Positions 37,209 through 45,637 of a stretch of 53,580 nucleotides of DNA are shown in pieces. A program made the position numbers and the translations under genes. The stretch's first letter is position 1, and every line of letters begins with the position of its first letter. The notes under the pieces were generated by a model, which made no database searches, was not told where the DNA came from, and worked only from the letters and a program-made list of their open reading frames with translations. The DNA comes from Gammaproteobacteria bacterium (GTDB lineage Bacteria > Pseudomonadota > Gammaproteobacteria > Pseudomonadales > Pseudomonadaceae), in assembly GCA_018826895.1 (NCBI GenBank), contig JAHJYA010000044.1, positions 1 through 53,580 of the forward strand, written 5' to 3'.

Positions 37209-39641
37209 TCAAAAGCCCACGGTTGCCGACAGCAGGTAGGTCCTGGGGCTCGACAGCGTCAGCCCCGCCTCGCTGTCATCCGAGGCACCGGCCGATGCCC
37301 AGTAGCGCTCATCCAGCACGTTCTCGACCGTGGCACGCAGAGTGATCTCCTTGCCGCTTGCCTTGAAGGCATAGCGCGCGCCGAGGTCGAAGCGCTCCCA
37401 GCCGTCGATCTGCTTGCTGTTGGCCTGGTCCAGGTACTGCGAGCTGGAGTGAATACCGCGGGCGGTCAGGGTCATCCCCGCCAAGGCCGGAACATCCCAC
37501 TCGGCGCCGAGGTTGACGTTGTACTCCGGCGTGGCCGGCGCATGGTTGCCATCGGCGATGCCGTCGACGGTATCGCTCAGCTCGCTGTCGATGTACATCA
37601 CGCCACCCAGCAGGCGAAAGCCCGGCAGCGGTTCGCCGAACAGGCTCAGCTCAATGCCCTGGTTCTCCCGCTTGCCATTCGGGCCGAACACCCGTGAAGT
37701 GGCGTTGGTCTCGTAAGCCGGCTGCTTGATGCGAAAGGCGCTGGCGGTGAGCGCGAAGGTGCCCAGGTCATACTTGGCCCCCACCTCGACCTGGCGGCTG
37801 GTGAAGGGCGCAAAGATCTGGTCGGCGTTACTCGAGGTCGACGGGGCGATCTTGCCCTGACTCAAGCCTTCCATGTAGTTGGCGTAGAGCGACAGCTGGT
37901 CGGTGACCTTGTACAGAACACCGGCCGATGGCGAGACCTTCTCCTCGTCGTAGGCTGTTTTGCCTTTCACGTCGTTGGTCCAGTCATCGACCTTGATCCG
38001 CTGCCAACGCGCACCCAGGGTCAGCAGAACACGGTCCTCGAAGAAACCGAGGGTGTCGGCCAGCGCCACGCCGGTCGAGCGGTTCTCGGTGTAAACCTTG
38101 GCATCGGGGCGGGTCGGCGTGCCGGGGGGCGGCGTCGCCACCGGGTCGTAGAGGTTGCTGGGCGCAACCGCATAGCGCGCACCACCGTTCTCGAAGTCCA
38201 TGTAGAAGTAACTGGCGGACAGGTTCAGCTCATGGCTCACCGCACCCGTGTCGAAATGCTGGCGCAGGCCCGCCATGGCCGTTCTGACCGACTCGTCACG
38301 GGTGAAGTCGCGCGGCTGTACGCTGAAATCACCGGCATCATTGGTGATGGGAACGTTATGCCGGAGGAACTCATGGTTGCTCTCGCGGGCGCCGACAGCC
38401 GCGTAGGCCATGAGCGACTCGCTGATATCGAACTCAGCATTCAGCGCGCCGAAGGTATCCTCGGTACGCGCCTTGCTCCAGGCCTGGGCGTAGTTGCGCC
38501 GCACGTCGTCGGCATCCGGGACCCGAGCGTCGGCACCAATCAGAACGCGCTTCTGCGGCGCGTCGGTATCGCGCTCGGTATGCCCGACATCCGCCGAAAG
38601 ACGCAGCCGCTCGCCGCGAAAATCCAGGCCCAGCACGGCCATCTCGCGCTCGACACTCTGGTTATCCCACTCGGTATCACCGGACTGCTGCACACCGTTG
38701 AAACGCAGACCGAACTGGTTTTCGTCACCAAAACGCCGACCGATGTCCAGCGCCCCGCCGATCTGACTGTCACCTGCGTAGCTGCTGGTGAAGCTAGTGG
38801 TCGGTGTGTCCTGCGCTCGCTTGGGCACCACGTTGATGCCCCCCCCGACACTGCCGCGGGGCGAAATGCCGTTGATCAGTTGGCTCGGGCCCTTGAGGAT
38901 ATCGACCCGGTCGGCCATTTCCATGTCGATCGAGTAAGTCGGCAGAATGCCGTAGAGACCGTTGTAGGCCACATCGCTGTTAAACAGGCTAAGCCCGCGG
39001 ATGGTGAACTGCTCGAAACGCCCGCCGGCCGGGTTGGTCGCCCGCACCGATGGGTCACTGGCGATCAGGTCGCCCAGGGTCCGCGCCTGCAGGTTCTGCA
39101 CCGCCTCGCTGGTGTAGGTGGTCATGCTGAAGGGCGTGTCCATGAAGTCCCGCGAGCCGAGCAGCCCCTGCGAGCCACGGCGGGCGACCTGACCGCCGGC
39201 ATAACGCTCACCATCGGCACGGGTGCCGCTCTGCGAGCCCATGATGGTGCTCGGGGCGATTTCCAGGGCTGTGGCATCCGGCGTTGCGGGGACCAGGGTG
39301 TAGGCATCCGCCCCCACGGGCTGCAGCTGCAAGCCAGTGCCTCGTAGCAGCCGGGCAAAGCCTTCTTCCACAGCGTATTCACCGGACAGACCGGCACTGT
39401 CACGCCCGCGCACCAGCGCCGGGTCAACGGAAAGGTTGACACCCGCCAGCCCGGCGAAGCGGGTCAGGGCGACGCTCAAGTTGCCGGCGGGCACCTGATA
39501 ACTGCGCCGGGCGAGCTCTTGCGCCCAACTGGCCGAAATAAGAAGTGGGCTACTGCTCAGGCTCAGAATCAGGCCCAGATGCAACAACGGGCGCACGCCG
39601 GACAACATCGGCCGCGGGCGGCTAGGCAATACTGCTGGCAT
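37209..39641 (-). CDS. TonB-dependent siderophore receptor with STN signalling domain
   Basis: About 810 residues from ATG 39641; in-frame upstream extension lacks a signal and is rejected. A signal peptide ends near ASWAQE. The STN domain (~45-100: YQVPAGNLSVALTRFAGLAG, YAVEEGFARLLRGTGL) marks a transducer that signals to FecR. The plug follows (SMTTYTSEAVQNLQARTLGDLI, FTIRGLSLFNSDVAYNGLYG, RVDILKGPSQLINGISPRG), then a 22-strand barrel ending in TVGF with terminal Phe. The architecture is that of FoxA/FiuA-type xenosiderophore receptors. Ligand unknown, but a downstream FhuF points to a hydroxamate. Confidence 0.95.
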   Translation of the reverse strand: MPAVLPSRPRPMLSGVRPLLHLGLILSLSSSPLLISASWAQELARRSYQVPAGNLSVALTRFAGLAGVNLSVDPALVRGRDSAGLSGEYAVEEGFARLLRGTGLQLQPVGADAYTLVPATPDATALEIAPSTIMGSQSGTRADGERYAGGQVARRGSQGLLGSRDFMDTPFSMTTYTSEAVQNLQARTLGDLIASDPSVRATNPAGGRFEQFTIRGLSLFNSDVAYNGLYGILPTYSIDMEMADRVDILKGPSQLINGISPRGSVGGGINVVPKRAQDTPTTSFTSSYAGDSQIGGALDIGRRFGDENQFGLRFNGVQQSGDTEWDNQSVEREMAVLGLDFRGERLRLSADVGHTERDTDAPQKRVLIGADARVPDADDVRRNYAQAWSKARTEDTFGALNAEFDISESLMAYAAVGARESNHEFLRHNVPITNDAGDFSVQPRDFTRDESVRTAMAGLRQHFDTGAVSHELNLSASYFYMDFENGGARYAVAPSNLYDPVATPPPGTPTRPDAKVYTENRSTGVALADTLGFFEDRVLLTLGARWQRIKVDDWTNDVKGKTAYDEEKVSPSAGVLYKVTDQLSLYANYMEGLSQGKIAPSTSSNADQIFAPFTSRQVEVGAKYDLGTFALTASAFRIKQPAYETNATSRVFGPNGKRENQGIELSLFGEPLPGFRLLGGVMYIDSELSDTVDGIADGNHAPATPEYNVNLGAEWDVPALAGMTLTARGIHSSSQYLDQANSKQIDGWERFDLGARYAFKASGKEITLRATVENVLDERYWASAGASDDSEAGLTLSSPRTYLLSATVGF

Positions 39642-39709
39642 AGGAAGAAGCTCTCGTTTTCTGTTCACGTACCTGGAATGACCGACGACGTGAAAAAAAG
39701 GGACAAGCT

Positions 39710-40657
39710 TCAAACACTTTGTTTGCGCGGGCTCAGGGTGACCCAGTAACGGGTGCGCGCATGCACTTCGACGGGCAGACTGGCTGCCAGCAGCGCCAAC
39801 ACCCGGTCGGTGTTGTCGAGGCGGAAGCTGCCGGTCACCCGCAAGGCTTCCAGCGCCGGGTCCCAACGCAACAGCCCTGGGCGGTAGCGGCTCAGCTCGC
39901 GCAGGAAATCACCCAGGGGCTGGTCCTGGGCCATGAGCACCCCTTCGCGCCAGCCGGGTAGCAAGGGGTCGAAAGCCTCCACGGTGCCCGCACCGCCTGG
40001 GTGCAGCCCCACTTGCTGGCCTTCGCCCAGAATCAACTCAGGGCCCTGCAACGGCTGCACCTGCACCACCCCGCTGGCCACCGAGAGCCGGCACTCGCGC
40101 TCAGTGAGGCGCATGCAGACGTCACTGCTGTTGAGACGAATACGTCCATAGGGAGCCTGGATGGTCAGCGTCTTGCTGTCTGCCACCTTGAGCGCGATTT
40201 CCCCCCGCACCAGCGTCAGCAGACGCGCCGCCAGGTCAACATCGACCGCCGTATCGGTGTTCAGCTGCAACAGGCTGCCATCGGCCAGTACCACCCGCTT
40301 GTGCTCGCCAGTGGCGGTGTGCAGGTCGGCACGCCAGACATCCAGGGGCAACTGCCACGCCAGCAACCAGCTTGCGGGTACTAGCGCCGTCACGCCGAGG
40401 ATGCGCTTTAGCGCCTCGCGTCGTGCCGTGTCCGGTCGATCCAGGGTGGCCATTGCCAGCGCCGCTGGCAGCCCGGCAAAGCGCTGGCGCAGCAACTGCG
40501 CCTTCTGCCAGGCGCGCTCGTGGCTATCCTTACTGGCGCGCCAGTTCTGCAGGCGAATGTGATCCTCTTCCTTGGCCCGACCCGACTCCAGCAGCGCCAG
40601 CCACTGGGCTGCCGCGCGGGCCACCTCGCGAGTCTCGTCGGCAGGCGCCGAACGCAT
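39710..40657 (-). CDS. fecR: FecR-like anti-sigma/sigma regulator
   Basis: About 315 residues from ATG 40657 (GTG 40660 also in frame), overlapping the sigma-factor stop by one base (TGATG). The N-terminal DUF4880 helix-bundle (~10-55: ARAAAQWLALLESG, LQNWRASKDSHERAWQKAQ) binds the sigma factor; a membrane helix lies ~88-108 (ILGVTALVPASWLLAWQL); the periplasmic FecR domain (~115-205) and a C-terminal DUF4974-like part contact the receptor STN domain. Gene pairing with fecI and receptor is the classic cell-surface signalling triad. Confidence 0.92.
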   Translation of the reverse strand: MRSAPADETREVARAAAQWLALLESGRAKEEDHIRLQNWRASKDSHERAWQKAQLLRQRFAGLPAALAMATLDRPDTARREALKRILGVTALVPASWLLAWQLPLDVWRADLHTATGEHKRVVLADGSLLQLNTDTAVDVDLAARLLTLVRGEIALKVADSKTLTIQAPYGRIRLNSSDVCMRLTERECRLSVASGVVQVQPLQGPELILGEGQQVGLHPGGAGTVEAFDPLLPGWREGVLMAQDQPLGDFLRELSRYRPGLLRWDPALEALRVTGSFRLDNTDRVLALLAASLPVEVHARTRYWVTLSPRKQSV

Positions 40658-41166
40658 CACAACGCCACCAGCAGACAGTGCTCGTAAGCCTGGGCCATGT
40701 AGCGTTTGACCGTACGCTCGGAGACCTCGAGGCGTTGCGCGATCTCGCGGTAACCCAGGCCTTCCAGCTGGCTATAGAGAAACGCCCGGCGCACTGGGCG
40801 CGGCAGGCCGTCGAGCAATTCGTCCAAGGCCTGTAAGGTTTCCAGCAGCAGCCAACGCTGCTCCGGGGACGGCACGCTGTCCTCAGGCAACTGCGCCAAC
40901 GCCTCCAGATAGGCCTGCTCGAGGCTGCGCCGCGCATAGAAGTTGCTCAGCAGGCGCTTACCCACCGTGAGCAGGTAAGCGCGCGGCTCACGCAGCTCGG
41001 CGAGCTGCTGGGAGCTGGCAAGTACTCGCACAAAGGTATCCTGACTCAGGTCCGCCGCATCCCAGGCATTGCCCACGCGCTTTCGCAACCAGCTCTCCAG
41101 CCAGCTTCGGTGCTCGCGATACAGCGTATTCAGGCTCTGCTCCGGCGGCGTAGCTGCGTCAATCAT
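40657..41166 (-). CDS. fecI: ECF sigma factor, FecI-like
   Basis: About 169 residues from ATG 41166; longer in-frame start at 41217 would run through the Fur box. Region 2 (SLNTLYREHRSWLESWLRKR, AADLSQDTFVRVLASS) and region 4 (LPRPVRRAFLYSQLEGLGYREIAQRLEVSERTVKRYMAQAY) are clear. FecI factors drive transcription of their own receptor when ferric siderophore is bound. A Fur-box match lies 25 bases upstream of the start, so iron starvation turns on the system. Confidence 0.93.
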   Translation of the reverse strand: MIDAATPPEQSLNTLYREHRSWLESWLRKRVGNAWDAADLSQDTFVRVLASSQQLAELREPRAYLLTVGKRLLSNFYARRSLEQAYLEALAQLPEDSVPSPEQRWLLLETLQALDELLDGLPRPVRRAFLYSQLEGLGYREIAQRLEVSERTVKRYMAQAYEHCLLVAL

Positions 41167-41190
41167 CTCAAGATGCCCTACACACAAACA

Positions 41191-41209
41191 AATGAGATTG
41201 ATTCTAATT
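41191..41209. promoter_or_regulatory. Fur box upstream of fecI
   Basis: AATGAGATTGATTCTAATT, a near match to the Pseudomonas Fur operator AATGAGAATGATTCTCATT (two differences over 19 bases). It lies just upstream of the fecI start codon, in the position to overlap the promoter. Confidence 0.8.
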
Positions 41210-41396
41210 AATATCAAGGCAACGCACCATGCTTTTACGCCGCCGACGAAGCGAATGGGCGCTCGCCGTCTGTGCCGTCACGCGCCTTGCAGGCGTCCAG
41301 GCAGAGTGTCTGTTATGCAGTATGAGGGTAGGCACAGGCTTACCCTGGCACGAAGCTGGCTTAAATTGCCCTCTCCCCGAGCACAGAGCGCCCCCT

Positions 41397-41885
41397 ATGG
41401 AACCCGGAAACGCCCAACTGACGATGACCGTGTTGATGACCCCGGATATGGCCAACTTCGCCGGCAATGTCCACGGTGGCACCCTGCTCAAGTACCTGGA
41501 TGAAGTGGCCTACGCCTGCGCCAGCCGCTACGCCGGCAGTTACGTGGTGACCCTGTCGGTGGATCAGGTGATCTTCCGCGAACCGATCCATGTCGGTGAA
41601 CTGGTGACCTTTCTCGCCTCGGTCAACTTCACTGGGCGCACCTCGATGGAAATCGGTATCAAGGTGGTGACCGAGAACATCCGCGAGCGGTCGGTGCGTC
41701 ATACCAATAGCTGCTTCTTCACCATGGTTGCAGTGGATGAGGCGCGCAAGCCCATCCCCATTCCACCGCGCCAGCCGCAAACTGCCGACGAGCGCCGCCG
41801 CTTTGTTCAGGGAGAGCAACGCCGAGGCATTCGCCAGGAGCTTGACGCCCGTTACCGCGCATTGAAAACCGATGGCGAGTACTGA
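41397..41885 (+). CDS. Acyl-CoA thioesterase (YciA/hotdog family)
   Basis: About 162 residues from ATG 41397; an in-frame longer start at 41229 overlaps the fecI control region and is rejected. Hotdog fold: MTPDMANFAGNVHGGTLLKYLDEVAYACASRYAG carries the NxxGxxxGG helix motif (NFAGNVHGG) and catalytic aspartate (YLDE); a second conserved stretch is VDQVIFREPIHVGELV. Family members hydrolyse acyl-CoAs. C-terminal ~35 residues are polar. Monocistronic. Confidence 0.9.
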   Translation: MEPGNAQLTMTVLMTPDMANFAGNVHGGTLLKYLDEVAYACASRYAGSYVVTLSVDQVIFREPIHVGELVTFLASVNFTGRTSMEIGIKVVTENIRERSVRHTNSCFFTMVAVDEARKPIPIPPRQPQTADERRRFVQGEQRRGIRQELDARYRALKTDGEY

Positions 41886-41974
41886 ACACATACTGTTTAA
41901 ATATTTTTTGGTTATAAGAAAGCCGAGCATGTAAACTCCCAGGTCTATTTGGCCGCAGCAGGCGATGCCCTGCC

Positions 41975-42010
41975 GCCGCACCGGCTGCCTCCCCTCCAGC
42001 CGCGTGCGGC
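41975..42010 (+). other. Stable hairpin in the leader of the antiporter gene
   Basis: GCCGCAC plus CGGCTG (41975-41987) pair with CAGCCG and GTGCGGC (41997-42010) with one bulged C at 42003, giving a 13-pair stem ending 31 bases before the start codon of the gene at 42042. An AT-rich, promoter-like segment with TTTAAATATTTTTTGG lies at 41896-41911. The stem could be a regulatory leader, a transcript stabiliser or an accident of GC-rich DNA; no known riboswitch class was recognised. Confidence 0.4.
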
Positions 42011-42041
42011 TCCGGCCGTCGTCTGCAAATCGGGAGCCGCT

Positions 42042-43730
42042 ATGCCGCACCACACCCCCCTGATCGCCACCATTGCCGCCGGCTTCGTGCTGGCCTACAT
42101 CTTTGGCAGCCTGGCCCACCGCTTACGCCTCTCACCGTTGGTCGGCTACCTGCTGGCTGGTGTCATCGTCGGCCCGTTCACGCCTGGCTTCGTCGCCGAC
42201 AAGGAGCTGTCCCACGAGATTTCCGAGATCGGCGTGATTCTGCTGATGTTCGGCGTAGGCCTGCACTTCTCGCTGAAAGACCTGATGTCGGTAAAGCACA
42301 TCGCCATTCCCGGCGCACTGGTGCAGATCACTGTCGCCACCCTGCTCGGCATGGGCCTGGCCTGGGCGATTGGCTGGGGTTGGGGCGCTGGCCTGGTGTT
42401 CGGCCTGGCATTGTCGGTGGCCAGCACCGTGGTGCTGTTGCGCGCGCTGGAGGAGCGCCAGTTGCTCGACAGCCGGCGCGGCAAGATCGCCGTGGGCTGG
42501 CTGATCGTCGAAGACCTGGTGATGGTCGTGGCGCTGGTCCTGCTGCCAGCGCTGTCCGGAGTCCTCGGCGGCCTGCCGGTGGGCATCGCCGCGGACAGCA
42601 GCGTTGGCCTGCAGTTGGCGTTGACGCTCGGCAAGGTCATGGCCTTCGTCGCGCTGATGGTCGTGGTCGGTCGCCGGGTCATTCCCTGGTTGCTCGAGCG
42701 CAGTGCCGGCACCGGCTCGCGTGAGCTGTTCACCCTGGCGGTGCTGGCCATTGCCATGGGCATCGCCTACGGTTCGGCCAAGCTGTTCGGCGTGTCCTTC
42801 GCCCTCGGCGCCTTCTTCGCCGGCATGATCCTCAACGAGTCGAAATACAGCCACCGCGCAGCGGAAGATTCGCTGCCGCTGCGCGACGCCTTCGCCGTGC
42901 TGTTTTTCGTCTCCGTCGGCATGCTGTTCAACCCGGCGATCCTGGTGCAGCAGCCCTTGCTGGTACTGGGCACGGTGCTGGTTATCGTGGTCGGTAAATC
43001 CCTTGCGGCGATGCTTATCGTGCTGGCCTTCCGCAAACCACTGAGCACAGCCCTGACCATTTCGGTCAGTCTGGCGCAGATCGGCGAATTCAGTTTTATC
43101 CTCGTCGGCCTGGGCGTCAGCCTGGAGCTGCTGCCACCTGCCGGGCGCGACCTGGTGCTGGCCGGTGCGATCCTGTCGATCCTGCTCAACCCCCTGCTGT
43201 TCCTGCTGATCGACCGTTTGCAGCCGTGGCTCGACCGCCGCGAAGACACGGTTCCGGTGGACGGCAGCAGCCGCGCCGAAAGCGAAGACAACGACCGCCA
43301 TCCGATCAGCGAAACCGGCCATGCCATCATCATCGGTCATGGCCGGGTCGGCAGTCGCATCAGCCGGCGTCTGCGTGCCGAGGGCATACCGCTGGTGATC
43401 ATCGACGACAACCGCAGTAACGCTCAGGACTTGCGCGAGGAGGGCTACAGTGTGGTGCTCGGCAACGCGGCCAGTACCCACGTCTTGCAATTGGCCAACG
43501 TGGCCCAGGCGCGCTGGCTGATGATCGCCATCCCCAATTGCCTGGAAGCCGGGCAGATCGCCAAGCACGGTCGCGAGGCCAATGCCGCGCTGGACATCAT
43601 CGCTCGCGCGCATTTTGACGACGATGTCGACTACCTCAAGGCCCACGACGCCGACCTGGTGGTGATGGGCGAACGGGAAATCGCCCGGGTCATGTTCGCC
43701 CGCCTGGGCATGGCCAACGAGAAAGCCTGA
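42042..43730 (+). CDS. ybaL: Monovalent cation:proton antiporter with TrkA-N domain (YbaL/KefB type, CPA2)
   Basis: About 562 residues from ATG 42042, with GGGAG six bases upstream; in-frame extension to 41949 is through the leader hairpin. The first ~400 residues form 12-13 membrane helices: GYLLAGVIVGPFTPG, ILLMFGVGLHFSLKDL, WLIVEDLVMVVALVLLPAL with the transport-site acidic residues, FALGAFFAGMILNES and LAQIGEFSFILVGLG. The C-terminal part (~415-545) is a Rossmann TrkA-N/RCK domain: HAIIIGHGRVGSRISRRL. It likely exports K+ or Na+ in exchange for protons under nucleotide control. Confidence 0.9.
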   Translation: MPHHTPLIATIAAGFVLAYIFGSLAHRLRLSPLVGYLLAGVIVGPFTPGFVADKELSHEISEIGVILLMFGVGLHFSLKDLMSVKHIAIPGALVQITVATLLGMGLAWAIGWGWGAGLVFGLALSVASTVVLLRALEERQLLDSRRGKIAVGWLIVEDLVMVVALVLLPALSGVLGGLPVGIAADSSVGLQLALTLGKVMAFVALMVVVGRRVIPWLLERSAGTGSRELFTLAVLAIAMGIAYGSAKLFGVSFALGAFFAGMILNESKYSHRAAEDSLPLRDAFAVLFFVSVGMLFNPAILVQQPLLVLGTVLVIVVGKSLAAMLIVLAFRKPLSTALTISVSLAQIGEFSFILVGLGVSLELLPPAGRDLVLAGAILSILLNPLLFLLIDRLQPWLDRREDTVPVDGSSRAESEDNDRHPISETGHAIIIGHGRVGSRISRRLRAEGIPLVIIDDNRSNAQDLREEGYSVVLGNAASTHVLQLANVAQARWLMIAIPNCLEAGQIAKHGREANAALDIIARAHFDDDVDYLKAHDADLVVMGEREIARVMFARLGMANEKA

Positions 43731-43826
43731 GCCACCCGGCGGTACATCGGACAGCGCACCGCGGTAGACGTTTTTTCCGCAGTGCTCAGGTAAGCTGGAG
43801 CGTCTCTTTCGCCCGGCGTGCTCCTG

Positions 43827-44222
43827 ATGCTGACCCTTGGCAACCTGTTCGTCCTGATGCTGCTGGCTACCGCCGGCGCCTGGCTCTGGCATGCCCACGG
43901 CCTGCGCGAGCAGGCGCTGAAGCTGGTACAGCAGCATTGCAAACGCGCCGATGTCGAACTGCTCGACGGTGCCGTCGCCCTGCGTCGCCTGGCCCTGCTG
44001 CCCGACACCCGCGGACGCAAGCGTCTGGCGCGGGTCTATGGCTTCGAGTTCACGGTAACCGGCGAGCAGCGCCACGACGGCCTGATCATCATGTTCGGCC
44101 GCCATCTGGGGCGTATCGAGCTGGCCCCGCACCCGGTGCAGGAGCCACAGCCCGAACCCGTCGCTGTGCAGCATGACGCCAAGGTGATCCAGCTCGACGA
44201 CTGGCGGCGCAAGGCCGAGTAA
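43827..44222 (+). CDS. DUF3301 family membrane-anchored protein
   Basis: About 131 residues from ATG 43827 (GTG 43818 in frame, three residues earlier). One N-terminal helix (LTLGNLFVLMLLATAGAWLW) followed by the cytoplasmic segment HGLREQALKLVQQHCKRADVELLDGAVAL, an RRL/ARVYGFEFTVTGEQRHDGLIIMFG strand region and VIQLDDWRR at the end: the DUF3301 pattern. Function unknown. It follows ybaL after a 96-base gap. Confidence 0.85.
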   Translation: MLTLGNLFVLMLLATAGAWLWHAHGLREQALKLVQQHCKRADVELLDGAVALRRLALLPDTRGRKRLARVYGFEFTVTGEQRHDGLIIMFGRHLGRIELAPHPVQEPQPEPVAVQHDAKVIQLDDWRRKAE

Positions 44223-44229
44223 GCAGCGA

Positions 44230-44284
44230 GTAGCCTGGTCGAGCTTGGCGACACCCGGGTATCGCTGCGCTCAACCCAGGCTAC
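44230..44284. repeat. Inverted repeat, REP-like (GTAGCCTGG class)
   Basis: GTAGCCTGG (44230-44238) and CCAGGCTAC (44276-44284) are the ends of a 55-base element with an internal CACCCGGG core, between convergent genes. I associate this form with an extragenic repeat class seen in pseudomonads; this is from memory. Confidence 0.6.
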
Positions 44285-44286
44285 TG

Positions 44287-45165
44287 TCAGGCCTGCGGCA
44301 ACAGAAACTCGGCCACCCGCTGCGCACTGTCCTGCGGAAACTCCTGCATAAAACAATGCCCACCGGGCACAACCTGCCCACGAACATGCGCGTTACCGGC
44401 GCACCAGCGTGCCACGGAGCGGGCGACAAAGGGGTAGCTGTGCTGACCGTAGAGCACCAGGCTCGGCGTGGTGACCTTGGCCAGCGACGGCCACAACCGG
44501 CGTGGGTAGGAGCTGAAGATGTCGGCCTCACGGCTCGGCCGGCAACGCAGCTCGACGCCGGCTTCGCTGTCCTTCAACGCGTGTTCGATGTAAGCGGCAA
44601 ACGCCTCCTCGGTCCAACCGCGAAACATCCCGCGACCATGCAGCGCCTTATGCGCCGCGGCGCGGTCCGGCCAGCTGCTGCGGCGCTTGAGCGCCTTGCT
44701 CGCCAAGGTGGTGCGCCGGCTCAGGCCGACGACATCGGACAACGCCATCACCCCAATCATCGCCGGACCAAACAGCACGGGATCAAGCAACACCGCGCGG
44801 CTGAACAGGGTCGGGCGCTGCGCCAGCATCAGGCTGGTGAGCACCCCGCCAAAGCTGTGCCCGAGGGCAAACAGCGGCGCATCGGCAAATCGCTCGCGGC
44901 CGGCATCGAAGGCCTCCAGGGCCAGCTCAGCGCTGCGGTTCCAACCGTGAAAACGACCGCCATGGTCACTCTCGCCGTGCCCCTGCACATCGCACAGCCA
45001 GAGGTCGAACGTTGCGGCCAGCTCGCGCAGCATCGGCGTATAGACCCGGCCGCAATAGCCGTTGCCGTGCAGCATATGCAGCACCGGCTTACCGGACGGC
45101 GGCGAATACCAACCACGCAGGGTGAAGCCGGCGGAACAGGCGTGGGACCAGGGAAGCAGGTGCAT
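44287..45165 (-). CDS. Alpha/beta hydrolase
   Basis: About 292 residues from ATG 45165 (AAGGT six bases upstream); the in-frame upstream extension to 45354 is rejected. Catalytic features: HGNGYCGRVYTPML, CDVQGHGESD, the nucleophile elbow ALGHSFGGVL, and C-terminal VPGGHCFMQEFP with the histidine. No signal peptide, so cytoplasmic. Substrate unknown. Its 5' side faces the small membrane protein gene at 45278. Confidence 0.85.
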   Translation of the reverse strand: MHLLPWSHACSAGFTLRGWYSPPSGKPVLHMLHGNGYCGRVYTPMLRELAATFDLWLCDVQGHGESDHGGRFHGWNRSAELALEAFDAGRERFADAPLFALGHSFGGVLTSLMLAQRPTLFSRAVLLDPVLFGPAMIGVMALSDVVGLSRRTTLASKALKRRSSWPDRAAAHKALHGRGMFRGWTEEAFAAYIEHALKDSEAGVELRCRPSREADIFSSYPRRLWPSLAKVTTPSLVLYGQHSYPFVARSVARWCAGNAHVRGQVVPGGHCFMQEFPQDSAQRVAEFLLPQA

Positions 45166-45277
45166 GGGCGTACCTTGCGCAATCTTGAAGAAGGGGATTA
45201 TCGGCGGCGCCGGGCGACTCGTCAGTTCTATCTGCTTGCGGCATGCTAACGGCCCACCGCTCAGGGAGGATGTCAGG

Positions 45278-45637
45278 GTGTTCGTTTTACTGGAATCCAG
45301 CCACAAAGGCTTTATCGAGCACCTGGGCCACCGGCTCAGCCGCAACGGTATCAACTGCCACGTACTGACGACGGGATGCGCAGACGACGGCGACCTGCAC
45401 TTCGTCCTGCGCGTGACGCTCTACACCGACATGGAGCACGCGCGGCACCTGCTCTACCGCGACCCGCTGTTTGCTCTGTGGATAGACCGGCAGTTCGCCC
45501 CACACTTGCAGGCCCTGCGTGCCGAACCGCGGCATCAGCTGTGGCGCTGGCTCACCTCACCCCTGGCTCTGCGTATCAGCGTCGTGGCCGTGCTGATGCT
45601 GGTGATCGGCAGCCTGATCGAGCTGATCGTGCGCTAG
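45278..45637 (+). CDS. Small C-terminally membrane-anchored protein of unknown function
   Basis: About 119 residues from GTG 45278, with AGGGAGGA about eight bases upstream; longer in-frame starts run over the opposite-strand hydrolase gene. Soluble N-terminal part (VLLESSHKGFIEHLGHRLSR, VLRVTLYTDMEHARHLLYRD) and a C-terminal helix (LRISVVAVLMLVIGSLIELI). I do not recognise the family. Its last 81 bases overlap, tail-to-tail, the end of the COG0523 GTPase gene. Confidence 0.7.
   Translation: MFVLLESSHKGFIEHLGHRLSRNGINCHVLTTGCADDGDLHFVLRVTLYTDMEHARHLLYRDPLFALWIDRQFAPHLQALRAEPRHQLWRWLTSPLALRISVVAVLMLVIGSLIELIVR

Noticed and set aside
42132..44174. Long open frame on the minus strand (680 codons) over the antiporter gene
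   Set aside because: It is antisense to a clear membrane transporter, has Gln/His/Ala-rich composition typical of reversed GC-rich codons, and no ribosome site or family motif.
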